64,000 nt of DNA from Sphaerotilus microaerophilus (GCF_023734135.1 NZ_AP025730.1:930001-994000); one strand, 5' to 3'. Positions 27,058-38,772 are shown, counted from the first letter of the stretch. Notes: generated from the sequence alone by a model not told the origin. Program-made: numbers and translations.

Positions 27058-28899
27058 ATGCGCCGCGCTGCCAGCTTTGACCTCCCGCCCACCCCCACCG
27101 CCGGGGCGGCCCCCCGCAGCGACTGGCAGACCCTGCAGCGCCTGGCCCCCTACCTCTGGCGCTACCGCTGGCGCATGGTGGCGGCGCTGGTCTTCCTGGT
27201 GGCCGCCAAGGTGGCCAACGTCGGCGTGCCCGTGCTGCTCAAGACGCTGGTGGACGCGCTGGCCATCCCCGCCGGGGACCCGCGCGCGCTGCTGGTGGTG
27301 CCGCTGGGCCTGCTGCTGGCCTATGCGGGCCTGCGCTTCTCGACCACCCTCTTCACCGAGCTGCGCGAGCTGGTGTTCGCCCGGGCCACCCACGGCGCGG
27401 CCAAGCAGATCGCGCTGGAGACCTTCCGCCACCTGCACGCCCTGAGCCTGCGCTTCCACCTGGAGCGCCAGACCGGCGGCATGACGCGCGACATCGAGCG
27501 CGGCACCCGCGCGCTGCAGTCGCTGGTGAGCTACTCGCTGTTCACGATCTTCCCGACGCTGATCGAACTGGCGCTGGTGCTCACGCTGCTGGGCTCGCGC
27601 TTCGACCTCTGGTTCGTCTGGATCACGCTGGCGGCGCTGGTCGCCTACGGCACCTTCACCATCGCCGTCACCGAGTGGCGCACCCAGTTCCGCCGCGAGA
27701 TGAACGAGCTGGACTCCAAGGCCCACAGCCGCGCAGTGGATGCGCTGCTCAACTACGAGACGGTCAAGTACTTCAACAACGAGGCCTTCGAGGCGAGCCG
27801 CTACGACGAGGGGCTGGATGCCTACCGGCTCGCGCAGATCAAGTCGCAGGGCACGCTGTCGCTGCTCAACGCCGGCCAGCAGGCCATCATCGCCGCCAGC
27901 CTGGTGGCCATGCTCTGGCGCGCCACCGACGGCGTGGTCGAGCAGCGCATGACGCTGGGCGACTTCGTGATGGTCAACGCGCTGATGATCCAGCTCTACA
28001 TCCCGCTGAACTTCCTCGGCGTGCTCTACCGCGAGGTCAAGCAGAGCCTGACCGACCTGGACAAGATGTTCGGCCTGCTCTCACGCGAGCGCGAGGTGGC
28101 CGATGCGCCTGGCGCCCGGCCGCTGGACGTGCGCGAGGCGGCGGTGCGCTTCGAGCACGTCGACTTCGCCTACGACCCGTCCGGCAAGAAGGCGCGGCAG
28201 ATCCTCTTCGACGTGAGCTTCGAGATCCCCGGCGGCAAGACCGTGGCCGTGGTCGGCCCCTCCGGCTCGGGCAAGAGCACGCTGGCGCGGCTGCTGTACC
28301 GCTTCTACGACGTGGGGGCAGGCAGCATCCGCATCGACGGCCAGGAATTGCGCAGCGTCACGCAGGACAGCCTGCGCCGCGCCATCGGCATCGTGCCGCA
28401 GGACACCGTGCTGTTCAACGACAGCATCGGCTACAACATCGCCTACGGCCGCCCCGGTGCCAGCCGGGCGGAGATCGAAGGGGCGGCGCGCGCCGCGCAC
28501 ATCCACGACTTCATCGTCGCCCAGCCGCTGGGCTACGACACCGTGGTGGGCGAGCGCGGCCTGAAGCTCTCCGGCGGCGAGAAGCAGCGCGTGGCGATTG
28601 CCCGCACGCTGCTGAAGAACCCGCCGATCCTGATCTTCGACGAGGCCACCTCGGCGCTGGACTCGGCCAACGAGCGCGCCATCCAGGCCGAGCTCAAGAG
28701 CGCGGCGCAGGGCAAGACCGCGCTGGTGATCGCGCACCGGCTGTCCACCATCGTCGATGCGCACCAGATCGTCGTGCTCCAGCATGGCCGCGTGGCCGAG
28801 CGTGGCACCCACGCCGAGTTGCTGGCGCTGGGTGGCGTGTATGCACGCATGTGGCAGCTGCAGCAGAGTCAGCCCGATCCTGTGGCGGCAAGAGGGTGA
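27058..28899 (+). CDS. ABC exporter, Atm1/HMT type (fused membrane and ATPase domains)
   Basis: This 613-residue half-transporter has about six membrane segments in residues 30-340 and an ATPase in 365-600. Walker A is GPSGSGKST near 400, the signature LSGGEKQR near 505, and Walker B LIFDEATSALD. The segment LLNYETVKYFNNE is a hallmark of the Atm1/ABCB7 group, which exports glutathione-linked compounds or metal conjugates. It probably acts as a homodimer in the inner membrane. It is divergent from the thioesterase across 58 bases. The substrate is inferred from the family. Confidence 0.92.
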   Translation: MRRAASFDLPPTPTAGAAPRSDWQTLQRLAPYLWRYRWRMVAALVFLVAAKVANVGVPVLLKTLVDALAIPAGDPRALLVVPLGLLLAYAGLRFSTTLFTELRELVFARATHGAAKQIALETFRHLHALSLRFHLERQTGGMTRDIERGTRALQSLVSYSLFTIFPTLIELALVLTLLGSRFDLWFVWITLAALVAYGTFTIAVTEWRTQFRREMNELDSKAHSRAVDALLNYETVKYFNNEAFEASRYDEGLDAYRLAQIKSQGTLSLLNAGQQAIIAASLVAMLWRATDGVVEQRMTLGDFVMVNALMIQLYIPLNFLGVLYREVKQSLTDLDKMFGLLSREREVADAPGARPLDVREAAVRFEHVDFAYDPSGKKARQILFDVSFEIPGGKTVAVVGPSGSGKSTLARLLYRFYDVGAGSIRIDGQELRSVTQDSLRRAIGIVPQDTVLFNDSIGYNIAYGRPGASRAEIEGAARAAHIHDFIVAQPLGYDTVVGERGLKLSGGEKQRVAIARTLLKNPPILIFDEATSALDSANERAIQAELKSAAQGKTALVIAHRLSTIVDAHQIVVLQHGRVAERGTHAELLALGGVYARMWQLQQSQPDPVAARG

Positions 28900-28941
28900 G
28901 CCCGTAGGCGGGCCACCCAGGGGGCTGGCTACACTGGCCGC

Positions 28942-29883
28942 GTGGAAACCAAATGGCTTGAGGACTTCGTCAGCCTCGCTGAGACGCGCAGCTTTTCGCG
29001 CTCGGCCCAGCTGCGTCACGTGACCCAGCCGGCGTTCTCGCGCCGCATCCAGGCGCTGGAAGCCTGGGCGGGGGTCGATCTGGTCGATCGCTCGTCCTAC
29101 CCGACGCGCCTGACCCCCGCCGGCCAGACCCTGCTGCCGCAGGCGCTGGAGGTACTCGGCGGCCTGCAGGCGGCGCGCAACCTGATGCGCGGGCACCAGA
29201 GCACGGGGCAGGACATGATCGAGTTCGCGGTGCCGCACTCGCTGGCCTTCACCTTCTTCCCGCACTGGGTGATGGAGCTGCGCCAGAGCTTCGGCGCCTT
29301 CAAGAGCCGGCTGGTCGGCCTGAACGTGCACGATGCCGTGATGCAGCTCACCGAGGGCAGCTGCGACCTGCTGCTGGCCTACCACCACCCGTCGCAGCCG
29401 CTGCAGCTCAACCCCGAGCGCTACGAGATGCTCAGCCTCGGCCACGAGACGCTGGCCCCCTACGCCAAGGCCGATGCCGATGGCCAGCCGCTGTTTCGCC
29501 TGCCCGGGCGCCAGCACGAGCCGGTGCCCTACCTGGCCTACGCCTCGGCGGCCTACCTCGGCCGGCTGGTCGACCTGATGCTCAAGCAGGCCGGCGAGGC
29601 GCTTTACGTCGACCCGATCTACGAAACCGACATGGCCGAGGGCCTGAAGGCGATGGCGCTGGAGGGGCATGGGGTGGCCTTCCTGCCGGCCAGCTCGGTG
29701 AAGAAAGAGGTGCGTGCACGTCGGCTGGTGCCCGCGGGGCCACGCCAGAACGGTGCGCCGGCCTTCGAGGTGACCATCGAGGTGCGCCTGTACCGCGAAC
29801 GCCCCGAGCATGTGCGCCAGCCCAAGCCGGCCGCCCAGGCGCTGTGGACCTTCCTGGCCGGGCGAGGGGGCGGTGGCGCCTGA
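28942..29883 (+). CDS. LysR family regulator, HypT/YjiE-like
   Basis: This 313-residue LysR protein starts at GTG with ETKWLEDF, close to the N-terminus of E. coli HypT (YjiE), followed by the helix-turn-helix VTQPAFSRRIQALE. HypT responds to hypochlorite through methionine oxidation. Whether this protein does so is unknown. Its stop is 13 bases before the sensor kinase start, so it may be co-transcribed with the two-component genes, and it could instead regulate the amino acid uptake locus. No ribosome site is clear. Confidence 0.85.
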   Translation: METKWLEDFVSLAETRSFSRSAQLRHVTQPAFSRRIQALEAWAGVDLVDRSSYPTRLTPAGQTLLPQALEVLGGLQAARNLMRGHQSTGQDMIEFAVPHSLAFTFFPHWVMELRQSFGAFKSRLVGLNVHDAVMQLTEGSCDLLLAYHHPSQPLQLNPERYEMLSLGHETLAPYAKADADGQPLFRLPGRQHEPVPYLAYASAAYLGRLVDLMLKQAGEALYVDPIYETDMAEGLKAMALEGHGVAFLPASSVKKEVRARRLVPAGPRQNGAPAFEVTIEVRLYRERPEHVRQPKPAAQALWTFLAGRGGGGA

Positions 29884-29896
29884 GCCGCTGTCGGTG

Positions 29897-31824
29897 ATGC
29901 CGGCGACCTCGGGCCGCCTGGCGGTGCCGCTGCGCAGGCGCTGGACGCTCTGGTCCGGCCTGCTGGTCGGCTTGGCGCTGGTGGCGCTGGCCGCCTGGGC
30001 AGGCTTCAACGCCAGCGTGCGCCAGGGCACCGACAGCCTGCGCGCCGAGGCCAGCCACCAGCTCGACCTGTTTGCCCAGGTGGTGCAGGGCCTGGTGCGG
30101 CGCCTGGAGCCCCTGCCCGGCACGGTGCAGCTGGCCGCCGAGGTGCAGGCGCTGCTGCAGCGCCCCGACGCGGCCCGGGTCGCCACCGCGGCGGCCTACC
30201 TGCGCCGCCTGAACGCCCACCTGGGCAGCGCGTCGATCTTCGTGCTCGACGAGCGTGGCCAGGTGCTGGCGGCCAGCGATGCCGCGCTGCACGGCCAGGA
30301 CCTGTCGTTCCGGCCCTACTTCCTGGAGGCGCTGTCCGGCCGGGTGGGGCGGCACTTCGCCATCGGGCTGCTCGACGGCCAGCCAGGCTACTACGTCTCG
30401 CACCCCATTCACGATGGCGCCCGGGTGGCCGGCGTGGCGGTGATGAAGGTCGCCCTCGACCCGATCGACCGGGCCTGGGACAAGCTCGGCGCCCCGGCGC
30501 TGCTGGCCGACTCCAACCAGGTGGTGATCCTGTCCTCGCGGCCCGAGTGGCGCTACACCGCGCTGAGCGGCGCGGGCGGGCTGAGCGTGGAGCGGCGCGT
30601 GGCGCTGCAGACCACCCGGTTGTACGCCGATCGCCACATCGCGCCCTTCCCGCTGCAGGTGGACCTGCGCATCGACGAGGACAGCCAGGTGATCGAGGCG
30701 CTGCTCCCCGCCGGCCTGGCCCCGCCGTCGCCCGGCGGGCTGCTGGCGCTGCCGAGCCCGCCCGGCGCGCCGCGCGGCATGCTGGTGCTGGGGCGCACCA
30801 TCGACGGCATGGACTGGCGCCTGCTGATGTTTGCCGACCTGGGCGTCGTGCGCGAGCAGGCCCTCAGCCATGCGCTGCTGGCCGCGCTGGCCACCGCCAG
30901 CGCGCTGATGCTGGCGCTGCTGGTCAACCAGCGCCGCCGCATCCTGCGCCAGAAGCTTTCGGCCCACCGCGAGCTGGAGGCCCAGGTGGCGCGGCGCACC
31001 CAGGCACTCAGCGAGGCCAACGAGCAGCTGCGCAAGGAAGTGGCCGAGCGCGAGGCGGCCGAGGCCACCCTGCGCGGCGCGCAGGACGAGCTGGTGCACG
31101 CCGGCAAGATGGCCGCGCTGGGCCAGCTGGCCACCGGCATCACCCACGAGCTGACCCAGCCGCTCGGGGCGATCCGCACCCTCTCGGCCAACGCGGTGCA
31201 GTTCATGGACCGCGGCCAGCACGAGGTGGCGGCCGGCAACCTGGCGATGATGGCGCGCCTGGCCGACCAGATGGGCGCCATCATCGAGCCGCTCAAGGGC
31301 TTTGCCCGCAAGTCCTCCGCCCGCCCGGCGGTCACGCCGGTGGACCGGGCGATGCGCAACGCGCTCTTCCTGCACGACCACCGCCTGCGGCGCGAGGGCG
31401 TGGCCGTGATCGACGAGGTGCCGCCCGGGCTGTGCGCCTGGTGCGACCCGAACCGGCTGGAACAGGTGCTCATCAACCTGGTCGGCAACGCCGCCGACGC
31501 GATGCACGACGCCCCGCGGCGCGAGCTGCGGCTCTGGGCCGGCGAGGTGGGTGGCATGGTCGACGGCATGGTGGAGATCCATGTCAGCGACTGCGGCAGC
31601 GGCCTGCCGGAGGACGTGCGCCAGCGGCTGTTCGAGCCCTTCTTCAGCACCAAGGCCGACGGGGGCGGGCTCGGCCTGGGGCTGGCCATCTCGCGCGACA
31701 TCGCCCGCGAGGCCGGCGGCGAGCTGGAGGCGGACAATGCGCCCGGCGGTGGCGCACGCTTCATCCTGCGCCTGCCCGTGCCGCTGCCATCGCCTCCGAA
31801 CCCGCTCGCCTCTTCCCCCTCGCC

Positions 31825-31828
<4 letters not shown>
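29897..31828 (+). CDS. sensor histidine kinase, DctB/AauS type
   Basis: This 643-residue membrane kinase has a hydrophobic segment near residues 15-40, a large periplasmic sensor region, a second membrane segment near 320-340 and a coiled-coil linker near 355-390. The phospho-acceptor is H417 in ITHELTQPLG. The N box NLVGNAADAM and G boxes DCGSGLP and GGGLGLGLAI follow. The layout is that of DctB-like kinases for C4-dicarboxylates or acidic amino acids. It overlaps the response regulator by four bases (ATGA). Given the downstream importer, glutamate or aspartate is the likely signal; this is inferred. Confidence 0.92.
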
Positions 31829-33210
<1,382 letters not shown>

Positions 33211-33222
33211 ACGGATTTCCGT
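33211..33222. promoter_or_regulatory. upstream activator site 1 (ACGGATTTCCGT)
   Basis: The palindrome ACGGA-TT-TCCGT starts directly after the response regulator stop codon. An identical copy lies 42 bases on, about four helical turns, so both face the same side of the DNA. It is about 190 bases before the predicted transcript start, typical for sigma-54 enhancers. Confidence 0.75.
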
Positions 33223-33252
33223 GCGGCCGGCCGCTGATGGCCGTGGCGTTGT

Positions 33253-33264
33253 ACGGATTTCCGT
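33253..33264. promoter_or_regulatory. upstream activator site 2 (ACGGATTTCCGT)
   Basis: This is the second identical copy of the palindrome at 33211. The exact repeat, in-phase spacing and position before a -24/-12 promoter support binding of the response regulator encoded just upstream. Confidence 0.75.
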
Positions 33265-33377
33265 TTGCCGATGCAGCCTGCGGCAGCGCCCGCCCCGGCC
33301 TGTGGCGTTCCGCACGGGGCAGAAACGCTGCGGCGACAGGCACTTGCGCGGTGGCCTCGGGTTGACCCTGTGACATC

Positions 33378-33393
33378 TGGCACGGACCCTGCA
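33378..33393 (+). promoter_or_regulatory. sigma-54 (-24/-12) promoter
   Basis: TGGCACGGACCCTGCA has the invariant GG and GC exactly ten bases apart and matches the consensus TGGCACG-N4-TTGCA except for one T. Transcription would start near 33404, just before the first binding-protein gene. The regulator encoded upstream is of the class that needs sigma-54. Confidence 0.88.
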
Positions 33394-33422
33394 ACAGCAA
33401 AGTCACCTTGCCGTCCTCCACC

Positions 33423-34382
33423 GTGTCCCTGTTGTTCTCCCGTCGTTGCGCCCAGGTTCCCCTGGCCGCCCTGACTGCGCTGCTGCTGGCCGGCGCCGGG
33501 GGCGCGCGCGCGGCCGGCCCGATGGGAGCGGCGGCGGTTGTGCCCGTGGTGCCGGTCGTCGAGGGCACGCTGGGCCGCATCGCCGCGACCGGCACGATCA
33601 ACCTCGGCCACCGCGAATCCTCGGTGCCGTTCTCCTACTACGACGCCAACCGCCAGGTGGTGGGCTACTCGCACGAGCTGATGCTCAAGGTGGTCGAGGC
33701 GGTCAAGGCCGAGCTGAAGCTGCCGGCGCTGACGCTGCGGCTGGTGCCCGTGACCTCGCAGAACCGCATCCCGCTGGTGCAGAACGGCAGCGTCGACCTG
33801 GAGTGCGGCTCCACCTCGCACACCGCCGAGCGGGCGCGCGAGGTGGCCTTCTCGACCTCCTTCTTCGTCATCAGCACGCGGCTGCTGGTGCCGCGCGGCA
33901 GTGCGGTGCGCGACTTCGCGGACCTGGGCGGCAAGCGCGTCGTGGTGACCGCCGGCACCACCTCCGAGCGCCTGCTGCGCACCTACAGCGAGTCGCGCAC
34001 CAAGCGCATCCAGGTGGTCACCGCGCGCGACCACGGCGAGGCCTTTCGCGTGCTCGAAGAGGGCCAGGTCGATGCCTTCATGCTCGACGATGCACTGCTG
34101 CACGGCGAACGTGCCAAGGCGCGCGAGCCGCAGCGCTGGGTCGTCACCGGCACGCCGATGTCCACCGAGGTCTACGGCTGCATGATGCGCCACGGCGATG
34201 CGGCCTTCAAGGCGGTGGTGGACCGCGCGCTGGCGCGGGCGCTGACCTCGGGCGAGGCCGGCCGCATCTACACCCGCTGGTTCCAGCGGCCCATCCCGCC
34301 GCGCGGGCTGAACCTCGAATTCCCGCCCTCCGCGGCCCTGCTTTCCCTGTTCCGCCAACCCGATGACCGGCCCCTGCCCTGA
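33423..34382 (+). CDS. amino acid ABC transporter substrate-binding protein (paralogue 1)
   Basis: This periplasmic binding protein has about 319 residues from GTG 33423 (a TTG at 33408 is possible; neither has a strong ribosome site). A signal peptide ends near AGGARA. The body has the SBP_bac_3 features of glutamate/aspartate binding proteins, including VTSQNRIPLVQNGSVDLECGST, which it shares almost word for word with the next gene. It is the first gene after the sigma-54 promoter. The two are diverged paralogues, so this one may bind a different acidic or amide amino acid. Confidence 0.88.
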   Translation: MSLLFSRRCAQVPLAALTALLLAGAGGARAAGPMGAAAVVPVVPVVEGTLGRIAATGTINLGHRESSVPFSYYDANRQVVGYSHELMLKVVEAVKAELKLPALTLRLVPVTSQNRIPLVQNGSVDLECGSTSHTAERAREVAFSTSFFVISTRLLVPRGSAVRDFADLGGKRVVVTAGTTSERLLRTYSESRTKRIQVVTARDHGEAFRVLEEGQVDAFMLDDALLHGERAKAREPQRWVVTGTPMSTEVYGCMMRHGDAAFKAVVDRALARALTSGEAGRIYTRWFQRPIPPRGLNLEFPPSAALLSLFRQPDDRPLP

Positions 34383-34442
34383 ATGGGCGATCGGTCTTCG
34401 GCCCTTCTTTCCCTCTGCCACTCTCACCCTGAAGGAGTCGTG

Positions 34443-35357
34443 ATGTCCCTGCCCAAGTTCTCTCCCGCCGCCCGTGCCGTGCTGGCCACCGTGGCGCTGA
34501 CCGCCCTGGCCGGTGTTGCCCAGGCCGACACGCTCAAGAAGATCAAGGACAGCGGCTCGATCTCGCTGGGCGTGCGCGAGTCCTCCGGCCTGTCCTACAC
34601 GCTGGGTAACGGCAAGTACGTCGGCTTCCACACCGAGATGGCCGAGCGCGTGATCGCCGACCTGCAGAAGCAGCTGGGCCTGGCCAAGCTGGAGGTCAAG
34701 TACCAGCCCGTCACCTCGCAGAACCGCATCCCGCTGGTGCAGAACGGCACCGTCGACCTGGAGTGCGGCTCCACCACCAACAACGCCACCCGCCAGAAGG
34801 ACGTGTCCTTTGCGATGACCACCTACGTCGAGGAAGTGCGCATCGCGGTGAAGGCCAACTCCGGCATCACCGGCATCGCGCAGCTCAACGGCAAGAGCGT
34901 GGCCACCACCACCGGCACGACCTCGGTGCAGACCCTGCGCAAGCATGAGAAGGCCACCGGCGTGGACTTCAAGGAGGTTTTCGGCAAGGACCACGCCGAC
35001 AGCTTCCTGCTGCTGGAATCTGGCCGTGCCGATGCCTTCGTGATGGACGGCTCGATCCTGGCGGCCAACATCGCCAAGTCCAAGGCGCCGGCCGACTTCA
35101 AGATCGTCGGCGAGGTGCTGTCGGTCGAGCCGATCGCCTGCATGCTGCGCAAGGATGACGCAGCCTTCAAGAAGGCGGTCGACACCAGCATCCAGGGCAT
35201 GGTCAAGTCGGGTGAGCTGGCCAAGCTCTACGACAAGTGGTTCATGCAGCCCATCCCGCCGGCCAACGCCAAGATCGGCCTGCCGCTGAGCGATGCCACC
35301 AAGGCCGCCTGGGCCAATCCCAACGACCGGCCGATGGAAGACTACGCGAAGAAGTGA
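34443..35357 (+). CDS. gltI: glutamate/aspartate ABC transporter substrate-binding protein
   Basis: This 304-residue periplasmic protein has a signal peptide ending near VAQA, followed by a two-lobed SBP_bac_3 fold. The key segment SQNRIPLVQNGTVDLECGST holds residues for the alpha-carboxyl and side chain of the ligand in GltI-type proteins. The ATG at 34443 follows GAAGGAG, so the frame open before it is discarded. Permease and ATPase genes follow after 187 bases. It is likely to deliver glutamate or aspartate to them. Confidence 0.93.
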   Translation: MSLPKFSPAARAVLATVALTALAGVAQADTLKKIKDSGSISLGVRESSGLSYTLGNGKYVGFHTEMAERVIADLQKQLGLAKLEVKYQPVTSQNRIPLVQNGTVDLECGSTTNNATRQKDVSFAMTTYVEEVRIAVKANSGITGIAQLNGKSVATTTGTTSVQTLRKHEKATGVDFKEVFGKDHADSFLLLESGRADAFVMDGSILAANIAKSKAPADFKIVGEVLSVEPIACMLRKDDAAFKKAVDTSIQGMVKSGELAKLYDKWFMQPIPPANAKIGLPLSDATKAAWANPNDRPMEDYAKK

Positions 35358-35440
35358 CCCACCCCCTACGCGCTTCGCGCGCCCCCTCAAGGGGGCAACG
35401 CCAGCGGCCCGGCAAAGCCGGTTCCGCGGCGTTTGCTGGA
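35356..35440 (+). repeat. dispersed intergenic palindromic repeat, copy A
   Basis: The block begins TGACCCACCCCC, contains the hairpin GCCCCC-TCAA-GGGGGC at 35381-35396 and then CCGGCAAAGCCGG. The same elements in the same order recur in opposite orientation at 55880-55973. There is no T-run, so it is not a clear terminator, but it may affect the level of the downstream permease message. Confidence 0.65.
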
Positions 35441-35544
35441 GTCGAGCACCTGGCGCGGCGCGGGTCGGATCTGGCGGCGCCGAGCGCGAAGACGGTCTGA
35501 TCCCGGGACCCGCCCGGACGATGTAACCCGAGGAGGAGGCCCCC

Positions 35545-36288
35545 GTGGCGACCTGGGATTGGCAGGTGTTCTGCAAGAACACCATCGACGGTGATGTCGT
35601 GCCGCGCTGCTTTGGCAGCGGTGGCGACATCACCTACCTGGACTGGATGCTGTCGGCCTGGGGCTGGACGCTGTCGGTCGCGCTGCTGGCGCTGGTGGTG
35701 GCGCTGCTGGTCGGCTCGCTGATGGGCATCCTGCGCACCACGCCGAGCCGGCTGCTGGTGGGCATCGGCAACGTCTGGACGGAGCTGTTCCGCAACATCC
35801 CGCTGTTGGTGCAGATCTTCCTCTGGTACCACGTGCTGCCGGCGCTCGTGCCGCCGCTCAAGGGCGTGCCCTCCTTCGTGCTGGTGGTGCTGGGGCTGGG
35901 CTTCTTCACCTCGGCGCGCATCGCCGAGCAGGTGAGGGCGGGCATCGAGAGCCTGCCGCGCGGCCAGCGCTACGCCGGCCTGGCGATGGGCCTGACGCTG
36001 GCGCAGACCTATCGCTACGTGCTGCTGCCTCGGGCCTTTCGCATCGTGATCCCGCCGCTGACCAGCGAGAGCATGAACATCATCAAGAACTCGTCGGTGG
36101 CCTTTGCGGTGAGCATTGCCGAGCTGACGCAGTTCGCCATGCAGGCGCAGGAGGAAACCTCGCGCGGCATCGAGATCTACCTGGCGGTGACGGGGCTGTA
36201 TTTCGTCTCGGCCTTCACGATCAACCGCATCGCCCACTTCATCGAACAACGTGTTCAGGTGCCGGGCATGCTGGGGGGCGGGAAATGA
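35545..36288 (+). CDS. gltJ: glutamate/aspartate ABC transporter permease
   Basis: This 247-residue inner membrane permease has several hydrophobic segments and the HisM-type EAA loop around GLAMGLTLAQTYRYVLLPRAFRIVIPP. The GTG at 35545 follows AGGAGGAGG. It is the first of two permeases and overlaps the second by four bases (ATGA), so a heterodimer is expected, as in GltJK. It works with the binding proteins encoded upstream and the ATPase downstream. Confidence 0.94.
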   Translation: MATWDWQVFCKNTIDGDVVPRCFGSGGDITYLDWMLSAWGWTLSVALLALVVALLVGSLMGILRTTPSRLLVGIGNVWTELFRNIPLLVQIFLWYHVLPALVPPLKGVPSFVLVVLGLGFFTSARIAEQVRAGIESLPRGQRYAGLAMGLTLAQTYRYVLLPRAFRIVIPPLTSESMNIIKNSSVAFAVSIAELTQFAMQAQEETSRGIEIYLAVTGLYFVSAFTINRIAHFIEQRVQVPGMLGGGK

Positions 36289-36950
36289 ACCTCGACTTCG
36301 CCTTCCTGACCTGGGAGACCCTGGTCAACTTCGTCTCCAAGGGGCTGATCTTTTCGTTCCAGCTCACGCTGGTGGCGATGTTCGGCGGCATCGCGCTGGG
36401 CACCGTGCTCGCGTTGATGCGCCTGTCCGGCAAGAAGTGGCTGGAAGTGCCCGCCGCGGCCTACGTCAACCTGCTGCGCTCGGTGCCGCTGGTGATGGTG
36501 ATCCTGTGGTTCTTCCTGCTGATCCCGCTGCTCACCGGCCGCCCGATGGGCGCGGAGCTGTCGGCCATCATCACCTTCACGGTGTTCGAGGCGGCCTACT
36601 ACTCCGAGATCATGCGCGCGGGCATCCAGAGCGTGCCCAAGGGCCAGGTGCATTCCGGCTACGCGGTGGGCATGACCTACGCGCAGACCATGCAGCTGAT
36701 CGTGCTGCCGCAGGCCTTCCGCAACATGCTGCCGGTGCTGCTGACGCAGACCATCATCCTGTTCCAGGACACCTCGCTGGTCTATGCGATCGGCGCCTAT
36801 GACCTGCTCAAGGGCTTCGAGGTCGCGGGCAAGAACTTCAACCGCCCGATCGAGACCTACCTGGTCGCCGCGGTCGTGTACTTCGTCATCTGCTTCTCGC
36901 TGTCGATGCTGGTGCGTCGGCTGCAAAAGAAGATCGCCATCATTCGATAA
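36285..36950 (+). CDS. gltK: glutamate/aspartate ABC transporter permease
   Basis: This 221-residue permease is the partner of GltJ. The cytoplasmic loop [26 protein letters not shown] is the EAA-type contact with the ATPase. It has about five membrane segments. Its start overlaps the gltJ stop and its stop is ten bases before the ATPase start. All three are clearly one transcript unit. Confidence 0.94.
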   Translation: MNLDFAFLTWETLVNFVSKGLIFSFQLTLVAMFGGIALGTVLALMRLSGKKWLEVPAAAYVNLLRSVPLVMVILWFFLLIPLLTGRPMGAELSAIITFTVFEAAYYSEIMRAGIQSVPKGQVHSGYAVGMTYAQTMQLIVLPQAFRNMLPVLLTQTIILFQDTSLVYAIGAYDLLKGFEVAGKNFNRPIETYLVAAVVYFVICFSLSMLVRRLQKKIAIIR

Positions 36951-36960
36951 GGAGCGAGCC

Positions 36961-37695
<735 letters not shown>

Positions 37696-37736
37696 TCCCC
37701 CACCGCCGTTGCGGCGGACGATGGGACAATCCGGGC

Positions 37737-38771
37737 ATGTCCGATGCCCTGACCCTCACCCGCCCCGACGACTGGCACCTGCATGTGCGCGATGGCGCCG
37801 CGATGGCGGCCGTCGTGCCGCACACCGCGCGCCAGTTTGGCCGCGCGATCATCATGCCCAACCTGCGCCCGCCGGTGACCACCGCGGCGCAGGCGATCGA
37901 GTACCGCGCGCGCATCCAGGCCACCGTGCCGGCGGGCGTGGACTTCCAGCCGCTGATGGTGCTCTACCTGACCGACAACACCCCGCCCGAAGAAGTGGCG
38001 CGGGCCAGGGCGGCCGGCGTGGTGGCCTTCAAGCTCTACCCGGCTGGCGCCACCACCAACAGCGACGCGGGCGTCACCGACATCCGCAAGTGCCACGCGA
38101 CGCTGGAAGCCATGCAGCGCGAGGGTCTGCTGCTGCTGTTGCACGGCGAGGTGACCGATCCGGCGGTGGACGTGTTCGACCGCGAGGCGGTGTTCATCGA
38201 CCAGGTGCTGATCCCGCTGCGCCGCGACTTCCCGGGCCTGAAGATCGTCTTCGAGCACATCACGACGAAGGAGGCCGCCGAGTACGTCACCGCGGCCGAT
38301 GCGTGCACCGGCGCCACGATCACCGCCCACCACCTGCTCTACAACCGCAACGCCATCTTCACCGGCGGCCTGCGCCCGCACTACTACTGCCTGCCGGTGC
38401 TCAAGCGCGAGGTGCACCGCGAGGCGCTGGTGAAGGCCGCCACCTCCGGCTCGCCGAAGTTCTTCCTCGGTACCGACAGTGCGCCGCACCCGGCGCACCT
38501 GAAGGAGCACGCCGCCGCCTGCGCCGGCTGTTACACCGCGCTGCACGCGATGGAGCTCTACGCCCAGGCCTTCGAGCAGGCCGGCGCGCTGAACCGGCTG
38601 GAGGGCTTTGCGTCCTTCTACGGCGCCGACTTCTACGGCCTGCCGCGCAACAGCGGCACGATCACGCTGCGGCGCGAGGCCTGGACGCTGCCCGAGTCAC
38701 TGGCCTTCGGCGATGCGCAGCTCAAGCCGCTGGGCGCAGGCGAGACGCTGAACTGGCGTTTGGCTGGATAA
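37737..38771 (+). CDS. pyrC: dihydroorotase
   Basis: This 344-residue enzyme closes carbamoyl aspartate to dihydroorotate in pyrimidine synthesis. The metal-binding HLHVRDG at the start (residues 14-20) and the carboxylated-lysine region AFKLYPAGATT are typical of the class II PyrC of E. coli (348 residues). Further histidines lie in LLHGEV and FEHITTKEA. The ATG at 37737 is selected by homology; the upstream frame overlaps gltL. It is likely a single-gene unit and convergent with pncC, one base apart. Confidence 0.96.
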   Translation: MSDALTLTRPDDWHLHVRDGAAMAAVVPHTARQFGRAIIMPNLRPPVTTAAQAIEYRARIQATVPAGVDFQPLMVLYLTDNTPPEEVARARAAGVVAFKLYPAGATTNSDAGVTDIRKCHATLEAMQREGLLLLLHGEVTDPAVDVFDREAVFIDQVLIPLRRDFPGLKIVFEHITTKEAAEYVTAADACTGATITAHHLLYNRNAIFTGGLRPHYYCLPVLKREVHREALVKAATSGSPKFFLGTDSAPHPAHLKEHAAACAGCYTALHAMELYAQAFEQAGALNRLEGFASFYGADFYGLPRNSGTITLRREAWTLPESLAFGDAQLKPLGAGETLNWRLAG

Positions 38772-38772
38772 A

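Noticed and set aside
35381..35396. Hairpin in repeat copy A as a transcription terminator
   Set aside because: The stem is strong but no T-run follows, and the permease genes downstream need expression with the binding protein.
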